Shown here in pieces: positions 36,184 through 47,436 of a stretch of 64,000 bases of DNA. The DNA is taken from NCBI GenBank assembly GCA_004123355.1, contig SCHM01000001.1:10488193-10552192 (forward strand). The letters run 5' to 3'. The position numbers were made by a program, and so were the translations under genes. The stretch's first letter is position 1, and the number at the start of each line of letters is the position of its first letter. The DNA comes from Amphirosellinia nigrospora. Its lineage: Eukaryota > Ascomycota > Sordariomycetes > Xylariales > Xylariaceae. The notes below the pieces were generated by a model that worked only from the letters and a program-made list of their open reading frames with translations, searched no databases and was not told the origin of the DNA.

Positions 36184-37517
36184 ATGCGTTTGGTTGAGCT
36201 GATGAATAAGATAGGGCACAATAACGCTCTCCACAACGCGACACAATACAACATTGTCCTCTTTGCACCCCTTATAACCGTCAAACTTGACGAATTTAGT
36301 GACAAGGCGGACGAGGAATCGATTCACATCATACGAGGTAGGTATTCAAAATACCCGTATCGCCACAAAACCACGACTAACCGACCTTTTCAGAATTCTT
36401 GTCGTCGCTATTACCACAAGAGAAGACGGAGGCAAAGTCCCAAAAAGATCCTGGGTCTCCTAAGCCAACAGAGCTAAGATCGCCTGGCTCCCTGCAATCC
36501 GGATGTTTCGAAATGCTTGCGGCCTTTAGGAAGGACCGGTTAGAAAGCATAGGAGACTACAGCTTGTTTGGGAGCCAAGCAATTGAAGCACTAGAATGGG
36601 AGCATCTCAAATCAATATCAACCTGGCTGGCAACACCTGAATCTACCATCCTATTAATAGATGTGATAAATGAGCGGCCCGGTCCGTCATGGACGACAGA
36701 TTTTGTGTTGGAGATGGCGGACGTCTTGAAGACGGCGAACTTCGGCACTCTTGTCACCCACCTCTGTCGTAAAGAGAGTTCAGAGAATTATGGCGAAGAG
36801 GGTGTTCTTCAGGTTAGTATTCCACATTTTGTAGGCGATTAGAATAGATACGGTCGAATTCAGGACTTCTCAATTCTGCTTGGGTATTATGTTGGGACGT
36901 GAAGCAAATGCTAACTCCTATTAGGACATTCTTGCTCATATTATCGAATCCGATCTTGAAAGGCTCACCGAAGAAAAGTTATGTTCCACCGACTATCGAT
37001 CCGAAAAACTTTGGGAAATCATCGTTAAATGCCTCAAATCGTCACGGATACGCGTTCTTGTGATTATGCTCGACCGCATTGAGGAGATCTTCTTGCAGGG
37101 CTTAAATAATAATCCCGACAGGTTCCAGAAATTTGTTAATGATCTAAACCATTATACTAGAACTCTTCATACGGACCACGGCGTCATCGTTAAAACAATG
37201 GTGACTTGTAGATTGAAAGAGGCGGCTCTTTACTTCTATGAGGCTAAAGCTTCATACATATCGATTTGCAACCCGTCCCGTCGCAGGTTTCGCAATTAGG
37301 ACCAAAGAAATACGAGCAGCTTATAAACAACGACATTCCCACAGAATACAGTATACGTATCACGGGCTGAGGCGGAGAGAGGGGGGGAGGGAGTGGTTTC
37401 GCTCAAATTATCAACGAGCTCCGAACTGTTACCAAAGCCTACACAAGTGCTAGCAGTGTAGCCCGCACTTTATACAGTTTCGTGTTAGGGACTCTCGGTA
37501 AGCAAGACAAGAATTGA
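36184..37517 (+). CDS. STAND/NACHT-like NTPase, apparently without Walker A
   Basis: The start at 36184 (MRLVELMNKIGHN) and introns of about 36336-36392 and 36813-36924 are visible. The middle reads WEHLKSISTWLATPESTILL followed by SWTTDFVLEMADVL, then an RVLVIMLDRIEEIFLQ block. The last resembles the Walker B strand of fungal P-loop NTPases used in NLR-like receptors. HGVIVKTMVTCR looks like a sensor strand. I find no GxxxxGK[ST] loop, so ATP binding may be lost or the true domain differs. A one-base loss near 37262 truncates the reading at 37299; the next frame continues with DLQPVPSQVSQLGPKKYEQL and, after further breaks, ends at 37517. It is tail-to-tail with the AAA ATPase at 37594. The family call is tentative. 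Confidence 0.45.
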
Positions 37518-37593
37518 AATCTATAATTGAGCTAATACCTATCGAAAGAAGTTCGACGTGGTCTCATAGTCATTGTGATGTCCTGGACCCCCT

Positions 37594-40107
37594 TCATGGG
37601 GATGGGCGCTGTGCTTGACAGGGCACCGCACGCTGAAGAAACTTAAGTCTGCTCTTGGGGTCTTCTGAATTCTCTTGTATGAGTTTTCGGAACTCTCGAC
37701 CTAATCTGAGCATTTCTTTTATGTGCTTAACATCCAGGTTCTCTAGAATCAAATAGTCAGCGCTTTCTCATCTGAGCGCATTGTGAGAAGAGTCGTAAAG
37801 ATATCTATCAGACAGTGGAAGAAGGATGTTTTGGTTACCGTACCATTTTCTTTGCGGGCCAGCGTCATAGCTGCTGTGATGCAGGTCTTGATTTGTCGGC
37901 CATTCATGGTAGTGTACGCTCCAGCCTCTGTTGTGTATAGTTCGACCTTGATGAATTGTTCCCACATTTTCTTCTCGTTCTCGGATGGATTCTCAAGTCG
38001 CAAAATCAAGTTTTTCCAAATGATCTTCTGTGCCTCGAAGCTGATATCTGGAAGCTGTATTGGCATAGTAATGCGCGATTCAAGAGCTTGATCAAGTATT
38101 TCAACACGGGTTGATGTTATGAAGAGCAAGGCCTCTGAATTGTCTAGGTGATTGAGGAAAATCGAAACTACGGCATATTGCCGCAAATCTTGTGTATCGC
38201 GTGCTCGAATAAACATGTCAGCCTCATCGAGTAGTAGCAGGGCTTTCCAATTGGCGGCTCGCAGGCAGATTTCTTGAAGCCGCTTCTCAAGTACATCCAG
38301 ATCCGTTCCTAGGTCGGCACATGTGATCTTGTATAGCGGAATTTTATACTTAGCTGCGAGACATTCTGCGCGCATTACGTCAGTGAAAAGGTGGAAGAGA
38401 AAGAGAGAGAGTCAAATTACCTGCTGTGAATGTTTTTCCTGTTCCAGGACCACCGTGTAAGAGAATGGTGAGTCCGCTTCCATTTCCTCTCACTGTGCCA
38501 TCGCTCTGTTTCATGGATTCATCCATTAGATAACTATGCACAGCAGAGTCAAGATACTTCTTATCGTTATCTTTTAGGACGAGTTGGTTAAGTGCATCGC
38601 TATGGCGCTGCACATCTCTGATATCTTCTGGTATAATCAACTCCCATGATTTGTGTTTCAGAGAGAACGCCCACATTCTGGATGGGCAGAAAAGCAAAGG
38701 ATTCTGTGCAACTTCCGGGAGGTCTTCGCTTTCTCTGTTCATACTCTCGGATGACCTTGTGCATACATCTGAGTCGTGCGGAGCATCTTCTGGGTAAGAG
38801 GGTAGTCCGCGAGCTTCTCCAAGACACGCAAAACAAGTTGAACTGCCTTGAATACGGCTCTGAATGTTCTGCACGAACTCCGCGTGCTTACTAGATGTTA
38901 CGTAGTCGATAACAATCTGGATAGGGCCCTGAGAGAATTGCGAGTCAGTGAATAATAGCTATGGTAGTAGGTTGGCGAATACCTGTCGCGAAGAACGAGG
39001 CCACGCTTGACCACAATATTCCTTGTGATTCACGTTTCGACTGTACTCCCAAAACTTCTTCCCTCGTTCTATAAGTGTTTCAGATAGACCATTACGGCAG
39101 GGGAAGTGCCAGTCAGGGATAACCTCAAGATCTCCGATTGGTAGCTCCGAAGAGTAACTACGCACCGTGAACACCTCGCGTTTGGGGATGAGCCTTTGCC
39201 CAGTCCCATCGAGATCCAGATAAAGACAGTGTATTAGCATCTCATTCAGACTCGAACTGGAATTTGACTCGATTCTCTCAACTTTGTACGCTCTCCAACC
39301 ACCCTCGTCCTTTGCGAAGACGGTTGCGCCTGGCGGGTAGATGAGCCATATATCTTCGAAAGAGATTTTCCTGCAGTTTCCAGCATCTACCTCATCGAGT
39401 TTGTCCATGTGCTAGGACGTTGCTCTTTAACGAACTCTAAAAGCAGATCAACATGATGGGGTGTATGTTTTCCTGGAACTTGTTGTGCAGCAAGCCGAAC
39501 TCTCTTCCGGTTATGGCAGAGCCATTCACAAGGGTCAACTATAGTCGACATAGGCGAGGATGAATCAGCTATTTGGAGGGTCCCCAAAGAGCCGACGGAA
39601 GCCTTTTTGAGCACACCGCTTAAGAGAGGACATATGATCCTTAAAGAAAGCTTCTCGTGTATAGGTTGTATCTCAAAAACCACATCGCCTGTAATACGAC
39701 TTTTTCGCTGTTGTTGTGTGCGATAGATTAGCGGTGACTATTGAAAGTGAGTGACCGGCTACAGTAATTGCATGAGTCCGTGATTTCAATACCTGAGATT
39801 TCCTGTGCAAGGATTGTTCATATAGTGGCTGTAATCCAAAAGACCCTACTGCAGTGCTACTCTCGTCTATAGACACAACAGCGTCTGAGTACCGCCTAGT
39901 TCTCGTGATCCCTTCGAGTTCGTGTGGGTTTGACCTTGTAGTAGGGGAGGAAATGGCACTACGATGAGACAAGTGACTAGTTAGGGAGACCGGTGAATCG
40001 TCTGGAGAACGCAAAATAGCTGCTGATGGGCGTGGATTGTTCGGGGTAGCTGGGGCGAGTTGCTCAACAGCCACCCTGGTAGCGGGCTTTGATGGCGACT
40101 GGCCCAT
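37594..40107 (-). CDS. Fungal AAA ATPase with N-terminal DUF7025-like domain
   Basis: This is a predicted AAA ATPase of a type common and often multiplied in filamentous fungi; its cellular role is mostly unknown. The start at 40107 (MGQSPSKPATRVAVEQ) precedes a disordered Ser/Pro N-terminus. An intron (about 39705-39790) joins LHRKSQ to RKSRITGDVVFE. A middle region (SFEDIWLIYPPGATVF, LPIGDLEVIPDWHFP, LIERGKKFWEY) matches the conserved N-domain. The ATPase core has GLTILLHGGPGTGKTFTA (Walker A, split by an intron about 38393-38426), WKALLLLDEADMFIRA (Walker B) and ALLFITSTR (sensor 1), with LESRI as the likely Arg-finger region. One-base losses near 39412 and 37760 separate the parts. The C-terminus is helical (DVKHIKEMLRLGREFRKL). 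Confidence 0.83.
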
Positions 40108-42045
40108 GTTGATTCAGGCAGCATAAAATGAAATCAGTCTACTTCCTAATACGCCCAAAAGAACGGCGAAGAACACCAGTGGAAGATTAAGTAGACCACA
40201 ATAGGTATTTCGTTGAAAACGAGATCCTCGGGGTGTATAATTTTGGGGGGTGACCATTAATAGGGGACCCCGCTCGAAATTCTTCACGCAGGGCTCAGAC
40301 ACTTGCCGCTCATCATCCTATTATTCTCCAACTGGCTTCTAGAGTATCTCACCGCCATAACTGCCACCCCCATCATGCAGGTGACACATGTCCCTGTAAG
40401 CTGCTGGTTCCGGCATCCATAGACAACGCGGTTTGGGAAGGGAGTGTACACCGAAGTCGATGGGCTGGACCAGTAAGCAGCGGTCATGATACCACCGCAT
40501 TATCACTACATCCTGTGATACGACGGCGGAATCCAAAAAGACTTAGTTCGATAGGATGTAGAGGTGCCGTATCCAATGAGGCATAGCCCTGGGTCTATCC
40601 CGTCCCAATATTCTAGTCCTCGTGCGTCTGCACCATGCTAGGAGCACTGCAAGCTCAGCTGTCACTGCAGCCACCACCCAGGATCGAGTAAGAGCTGCCC
40701 GAAGGGGTGATGAGTTGCCCTAGGCATGCAGATTTCGGACCCGTTCGCAAACTGATCTAAGACATAAGTTGACGAGGAACAAAGGGTCGTAGAGTGAGGT
40801 AAAAATCTTACCGCATACTATAAATAGGAGGATTTGGCTCTGAGATGATTCTGCTAGTATATGCTGGTGAACATGCCTTGATGAGCCCCTTATTACTGCA
40901 AGAGATTAGCAAATAAGCATGTTGCAAGTGCCCGTGTTGAAGTAACTGATGAGACTATATCCCCACACGTACAAGTTACGAGTCCTTTGCTATTATAAAC
41001 CGGTTATCACGAAGAGCCGAACTCAAGTTTGTCGCATCTATGAAATTACCGCGAAGTACACGGTGGGCTGACAAACGGGGGCACATCGATTTAGAGCGTA
41101 CCGCTCCCGGCTGGCCGTCGGATATAGGGGTACGGTGAATCCCCGAATCTGCCAGACTGCGCTTCTATAATCTAACTTCGTAAATTACAGAGGAAAGGAG
41201 ATATAATTCACGAAAACATGATGAAATTGATTGCGGAACCATAGTAGATCATCTACTGTAGATGTGCCTGTCGTTGATGGTGGTCTCTATTAATTGGCGA
41301 GCGGCTCTTACAGTCCTCGGTCTTCCTCTCTGACAATAATGGAATTACTATTATTCCGTTCCGCATGGTTAGCTGGTACGTACTCCAACAGGAGCCGATA
41401 AAGTAGATGGAGGGGTGATGTGTTATCTTCGATAAACGCTCCGAATTTGGTAGTCAGATGACCAAACGCTCCTGATTCGCAAGTCAAGTCGGTGTTGGGC
41501 GGCCTGGACTCTATGGCTGCAGTGTGCTTAGATAAGTGAGTCGGAAACGGAAGCGAGCAAATAATACGAGTTAATGCAGGATTCTGCTATTCTATTCATG
41601 CAGTGAGCGACGTCAGATTCTGTCGCTTAATATTTTAGTTTTTTCTTGCCTCTTCGTGGCACATTTTCCGCCTCCGATGAGATGGCGGTGTATTGTCGCC
41701 CTCCACAATAGGAACTGTTTAATACAATATAAATATCCTTTATTCATTGAGTAGGTTTCTGATTGTGGCTCTTGTATTTTCAACGTGTTACCTATCATAA
41801 TGCTTATGAAACCCCATCAGCCAGGGAGAGGGGTAGGACAGCTACTAATGAAATAACGCCACGCCTTTCTGGGCACCTGAATTGATTAGTATTGCGCCTG
41901 ATAAACAGACTCTATAAACTCAGATCCTGATTGAAGTTGATCATTAGATACATAACCCTTTCCCCCAAGATCTCAGTCAATCTGTTTTATCTGTTTCTTG
42001 TGAATATTTTGGTGTCACAGATAGGCAAACTCAGCTGCTCTCTCG
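40108..42045. other. Intergenic, 1.9 kb
   Basis: AT-rich. Short frames at 40114-40536 and 41613-41798 have no features I can support. It separates the AAA ATPase from the motif-bearing gene pair. Confidence 0.5.
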
Positions 42046-42709
42046 ATGGTATGTAATATCTAGACTTTTATATGGTCACTATGTTCTAACTCCGTATGCG
42101 AATCTATAGGACGTACTCGGTTCTGCCGCCGCCGTGGGCCAGCTACTCGCTCAAGCTATAAGCCTGTGGCAGCAAGTCCAAATCGCACGCGACAGCGTGA
42201 AGACAGCGCCCAAAGTGCTCGCCGACACATCCGCACAGTTAGCCAATTTATCGGATATCGTTCTCGATGTCGAGCGCCAACCAGAACTGCGGACATCCGA
42301 AATCTATGCACAAATCAACGTCATTAGATTCATTGCCACTGAGCTCTGCCAAAGATTGGAAGTCATGACAAAATTACAACAGAAGAGTGCCTTGCGACAG
42401 GGGCTTCGGGCATGGAGTCGGGGTCCAAGAGATGAGACCAAGTTAGCAGACGTCCTTAAGCGGTTACAAAATGCGAAGGGAGATCTCGTTCTCCGGATAA
42501 ACCTAGTTCATTTGAATATCACTGGCGGTATCGCTGATGAGATAGGGAGATTCGTGCAAGGCGCCGAGACTACAAATCAGCCTCAAACCGAGAAGGTGGT
42601 CAGTGGACATCGGTTATTGATCCAAGGGAACGAAGTCACGGAAATCGGCGATCAAATGAACGGTATAATGGGCTTGGAAGCTTCATCAAGACCTACCATG
42701 CAAAAATAA
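42046..42709 (+). CDS. SesA-like (NLR-associated N-terminal domain) protein with C-terminal amyloid-type motif
   Basis: The model uses an exon of only the ATG (42046-42048), an intron 42049-42109 (GTATGT to ATAG) and one long exon, giving an intact protein of about 200 residues. The N-terminal 150 residues (MDVLGSAAAVGQLLAQAISL, ARDSVKTAPKVLADTSAQLA, then ATELCQRLEVMTKLQQKS and LADVLKRLQNAKGDLVLRI) match the all-helical SesA type of domain found on fungal NLR-like receptors and on stand-alone cell-death effectors. The C-terminus is LLIQGNEVTEIGDQMNG followed by IMG (42620-42673), fitting N-x7-Q-x-N-G-I. The same pattern recurs twice in the next gene. Short SesA proteins with a terminal amyloid motif are typically activated by templating from a receptor; that role is inferred here. 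No receptor lies in the window. Confidence 0.68.
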
Positions 42710-43795
42710 TGGGAAATATAGCCCATGGAAAGCAGAGGAATTTTATCGGAGGAAAAGGGTCTTTAAAGATCATGCATGGGCTTGATATTTGATCTAAATC
42801 TAGCCCTGAAATGATATGCTTCTGAATGTAGACAATCAGTTTGTTCCACAATATTTCTGCAACGAGCTATAAGCTAGTCATACCTGAAACTGCACAATAA
42901 AGTGCACTTCGTATACAGTTAGATTGGCTGACAAAGATCGTCTTAAAGATCTCGCAACAACTATCAATGATCTATCTCAAGATATGCCTGTGACAATTAC
43001 AGTCCTAGCTTCTAATCCCATTTTACATAGAAAGAGGGTTTAGTTAGGGTGAAAAAACAGCAAACTTTGACTCCTTTTTTCTCATTGAGCCCTTGCCCTT
43101 GATATAAGAGTTCTAAAGAAGATTTGATAGATTTGTGGGGAGCTTTCCTGTACGGCTTGTATAAACTTTTGAATATAACGTGACTTCTGAGATGATAAAG
43201 GCTCACATTGATAGGACTAGCTTACGAACCCAATTATATCTCTTTGCACTATGACTATTAGTTTCCTTTATCCTACGGTTTATTCCCGACGAGGATTCTG
43301 ACAACTCTAGTTATAGAGCCTGCTTCATGTAGCGCGAGGACGCCGGAAAGCGAGAACAAATCATAATGCTCCGGCTTTTTTTCTTACAAGGTAGTGGGTG
43401 TCATGGTAATAGAATCCTTATCACAACCAACAGGGAATGCCGAAAGGATCACTACCACCCTACCAACAATTCCTTATGCTATTGGTTAGGTGCAATTGCA
43501 TGCATAAAAGCCACTTGAGGGGTAAGATTATATTGTAGTGACATATGGAGTGGGGGCAGATCATGGCTCATATTCAGCTGTGTCGTGAACTTGCTATAGG
43601 TAGCAGTAGCACCAGGGGCTGCCTCGTTTGCCTGTTTTAATGGTATGCGAACCAAGGAGCACGGCTCTACAATGTCTATAAACACCCTTCACTTCCCTCA
43701 CCTCAGTCCCAAGGTTCTGTTCTACTCACAAACCGTTTTTACCAGTGATAACTTCTCAAATTCCCGAAGAAAGAATTGCGTCCCGTGTGGTCATC
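42710..43795. other. Intergenic between the two motif-bearing genes
   Basis: AT-rich, with small chance frames on the - strand. No gene supported. Confidence 0.5.
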
Positions 43796-44545
43796 ATGGA
43801 TAAAATATTTGTTCGGTGTAATAGAGGTAAGTATCGCATAACCTTATGACTTCAGCCATGTACTAGCTATGTTATTTGCCGTCGTGGCTGATCAAAGTCC
43901 TAACTACGTATAGATGGAGGGGCTCCACGGACGTTCACCTTATCCCCTAAGGAATATACAACAGCAGACTTGAGACAAATGATTAAAGAAGGATTGAGTC
44001 ACGAAGGCCCAGTCAAGATGTATTTCCCCGGCTCCGGCATTGGAAAGGAGATTCGTGACCAAGACACGCTATCAGACCACTTCCCAAACGGGATGCACGG
44101 AGCGACTATCAACGTGGACTTGGAAAGCGATTCAGAGGATGATGGAAGTGACACGACAGGAGACGGACTCGTAAATGATCTCCAAATTGGCAAGTAATTC
44201 AATAAAATCGCGCCTTTCGATCACATATTGTTTATGCGCTAACTACTACTGTTCAACCATATAGGCGATAACGTATGCGACGAAGAGGCATCGCAGTTGA
44301 ACGCTATATTTGGCATCAGTGAAGTTCGAGGTCGCGCTACAAAAGCGCGCGTTGTTGGAAATAAGGCACATAAGTCTGCAATCCAAAGCAATGCAATTCT
44401 AAGTGGCATCGAGAGCTTCAAACTTCTCGTAAGCACAATGAAGCCAAAAGCCAATAGACGCCAAGTATTGGAGGTAAGAATATTCGCGAACAAAAAATAC
44501 ATAGATGTTAGTGACAATAAAGGAATCGATATATCAAAGCTGTAG
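43796..44545 (+). CDS. Ubiquitin-like-fold protein with two amyloid-type motifs
   Basis: Exons 43796-43826, 43914-44189 and 44265-44545 give an intact protein of 195 residues. The N-terminal 85 residues (KIFVRCNRDGGAPRTFTLSP, TTADLRQMIKEGLSHEG, PVKMYFPGSGIGKEIRD, GATINVDLE) have the strand-strand-helix-strand order expected of a ubiquitin-like beta-grasp fold; this is a judgement from pattern, not a match I can name. An acidic linker (ESDSEDDGSDTTGDG) follows. Two motif copies then occur, GDNVCDEEASQLNAIFG (44265-44314) and VVGNKAHKSAIQSNAILSG (44351-44410), with key Asn residues exactly 30 apart. Both fit N-x7-Q-x-N-A-I. A 50-residue Lys-rich tail ends DISKL. Intron 2 uses a GC donor (GCAAGT). 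No family name is assignable. Confidence 0.6.
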
Positions 44546-45291
44546 GAACGACATGGAAAATATAACATTACTTGACAATTCTCGTTTCGTATGCGCTGTT
44601 TCACACCCAACTGCAGTGAGTGTAGCAAAAAACCTCTTCACGTAAAACCCCCCTGTCTAATTCGGTCGCCCTCCTCGGCTGAAGCAGAGAATAGTAGAAT
44701 GCACGTGAGTGTCTGCTCTTCCCCTCCATGATCGTAACCAATAATATTTTGAGTGGCGGCTTACTTTCGGGGGAGCCATCTATATAATCCAGCAATGTGA
44801 AATGGTCCCCAAACAGCTACACTTGACAAGCAAACGACGAGACCTTGTCGCTCATACTGAGTTAATACTAGTTCGATTATATACCCCTGATTTATTTAAG
44901 CCCTCGTTATAATTTACGAGATATGAGGAAATTCTGTGATATGCCAGTATCGGAACTGGTGAATGTGAATTTCTGCACAACTTTCAAATTTGCTTAATGC
45001 TTATCCCAAGGGAAAAAAAGCTTCAATGAGACGAAGTCTAGATTTATATCAAAGTTGGCTTATCTCAATTAACTCTGGCAGAGCAGGTCCAGGCCAAGCC
45101 TTACCCCACATCTCCTAGGACAGGGCCTAGTAGGGTACCCTTGCGTGGTAGCGCCCTTTGGCTGACAAGGGTTCAAACATGGATTTAAAAATGTTGGCGG
45201 GGTTCGCCGCAATGTCCGACATAATACCTACAAATACAGCCTTCAACCTTCCTACCTCTGCACACCTACCAAGCTCCACGCTGTTCCAATC
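44546..45291. other. Intergenic upstream of methionine aminopeptidase 2
   Basis: AT-rich to about 45060, then the promoter and leader of the MetAP2 gene. Nothing else supported. Confidence 0.5.
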
Positions 45292-46808
45292 ATGGCTGCC
45301 AAGGTACCATCCGAAGGGCTCGAGAAGCTGAGCAGTGAGTACAATACACCGTGACAATATTCCTATGCCGAGTATTTCTGTATCTAACGTAAGAAACTGC
45401 CTAGTCAGCGACGCTGGTGTCAAGGCGGCGGCCAACGGCGGTGCGCAGAACGGTGGCGCGGCTGCGGCCGAACACTCGGGCGACGACACCGACGACGACG
45501 CCGATGCCCAGGCACCTGATGCTGCGCCAGGCGCTGCTAAAAAGAAGAAGAACAAGAAGCGAAAGCCCAGAAAGAAGAAGAAGGCCCCCACTGCCCAGAC
45601 CGACCCCCGAGCGTCTTGATGTCCGACCTCTTCCCGAACAAGACCTACCCCAAGGGCGAGGAAGTCGAGTACGTCAACGAGAACAGATACCGAACTACCG
45701 ACGAGGAGAAACGCCACCTGGACAACCTCGACCCGGACTTCCTCAGCGACTACCGCCAGGCCGCCGAGACCCACCGCCAAGTTCGCCAATGGGCACAGCG
45801 CAACATCAAGCCGGGCCAGAGTCTGACCGAGATCGCCGAGGGCATCGAGGACAGTGTCCGCCGATTGGTTGGCCATGACGGTCTGACCGAAGGCGATGCC
45901 ATTAAGGCCGGCATGGGATTCCCCACTGGAGTGAACCTCGACCATATTGCTGCCCACTACAGCCCAAATGCCGGCAACAAGACAATACTCCAGCAAAATA
46001 ATGTCATGAAGGTCGACATCGGTGTCCATGTCAATGGACGCATTGTTGACAGCGCCTTCACCATGGCCTTTGATCCTATGTACGATAACCTACTGGCCGC
46101 GGTCAAAGATGCCACCAACACGGGCGTCAAGGAAGCTGGTATCGATGTGCGCCTCGGAGAGCTTGGTGAGCGAATCCAGGAGGCCATGGAAAGTTATGAG
46201 TGTGAGATCAATGGAACAACTTATCCCATCAAGTCGATTCGCAACCTGAGCGGCCACACGATTCATCAATACAGCATTCACGGTACCAAGAGCGTTCCGA
46301 TTGTGAAGTCAGCCGATACTACCAAGATGGAGGAGGGAGATATTTTTGCCATCGAGACATTCGGCAGCACCGGCAACGGCTATGTTCATGACCAGGGCGA
46401 GGTCTCACACTACGCCCTCAAGAGCGATGCACCCAAGGTTGACTTGCGTCTGACCTCTGCCAAGTCTCTCCTGAACGTCATCAAGAAAAACTTTAGTACT
46501 ATCCCATTCTGTCGTCGATACCTAGATAGACTAGGACAAGATAAGTATCTGCTTGGGGTAAGGCGTTCTCCATCTCTATTATACCAGTTGGTGCCATTGC
46601 TCACATGAATATAGCTAACCAATCTTGTCCAATCTGGAATTGTGGAGGACTACCCACCCTTGTTGATAAGAAAGGGTCTTACTCTGCACAGTTCGAACAT
46701 GTAAGTCGCTCTGCGTACGAAATATATACATAGGACTAATCATCGAGATAGACGATCCTACTACGACCTACCGTGAAGGAAGTTATCAGTCGTGGTGAAG
46801 ACTACTAG
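45292..46808 (+). CDS. MAP2: Methionine aminopeptidase 2
   Basis: This cytosolic dinuclear-metal peptidase removes the initiator methionine from nascent proteins. The start at 45292 ([14 protein letters not shown]) and intron 45335-45404 lead into an acidic then poly-basic region ([15 protein letters not shown]) typical of type 2 enzymes. The catalytic domain has [20 protein letters not shown] (substrate His), [18 protein letters not shown] (metal Asp pair), [13 protein letters not shown] (metal His), [12 protein letters not shown] (metal Glu) and QFEHTILLRPT (last metal Glu). Two further introns lie at about 46558-46614 and 46700-46751. One-base losses occur in a C5 run near 45607 and near 46660. 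Full family length, about 440 residues; essential in eukaryotes. Confidence 0.95.
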
Positions 46809-47436
46809 TTTCGAGACGGGATATCTGATGAATTTCGAGTGAAAAGCATACTATATTTGCATGTTTTCTAAGAAATGCGAAGACGTAACAGTCTTCTAAC
46901 TTGTCTATACCACCATCTACAGTACTATTGTGGCCGCAGCGGAGGCTCGAAGCTTTAACATAATAGAATATAAATAAATAAAAAACTGGATTACAGCAAC
47001 CATGCAGTCATAATAAAAAGACGCCGGCATATATACCATTTGAAGTGATTACAACACGACCTCGTACGTTTTCGTATCTACCAAGCCCATTGAACGAACC
47101 CATTAGTAAAATACTAAGTTACACTTTACTCTATCCGTCTTTCTCTTGACGAGATACTTACAGCATGTGAACCTGTTACTCTTCGGAGACACGCGCTGCC
47201 ACTGTTTGTTAAAGGTAGTGGAGATACATACGTGTAGTATAGCAGTAGATATTGTATATGCAGGATGATTAGGAAGGAAAGTCCGAGTCCTAATGACTCG
47301 GGATATACATGATGTATATACATTAACTAGGTGGGTGGAGTGTATCATAGCCCACCTAATTCAGCACTGTTCCTGTCGAGGTTCCACATCTTTCATCTTG
47401 AACTCAAGTCTAGTAGGGAAAATTCCAATGTTAGAC
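46809..47436. other. Intergenic, AT-rich
   Basis: The 3' flank of the MetAP2 gene; no gene seen. Confidence 0.5.

Noticed and set aside
44450-44545. Possible third motif copy (ANKKYIDVSDNKGI)
   Set aside because: The spacing to the second copy is 43, not 30, and the Q-x-N positions are not kept, so I do not count it.
45127-46029. 300-codon open frame on the - strand
   Set aside because: It is antisense to the methionine aminopeptidase 2 gene, whose conserved metal sites lie on the + strand; the low-complexity translation reflects codon bias.
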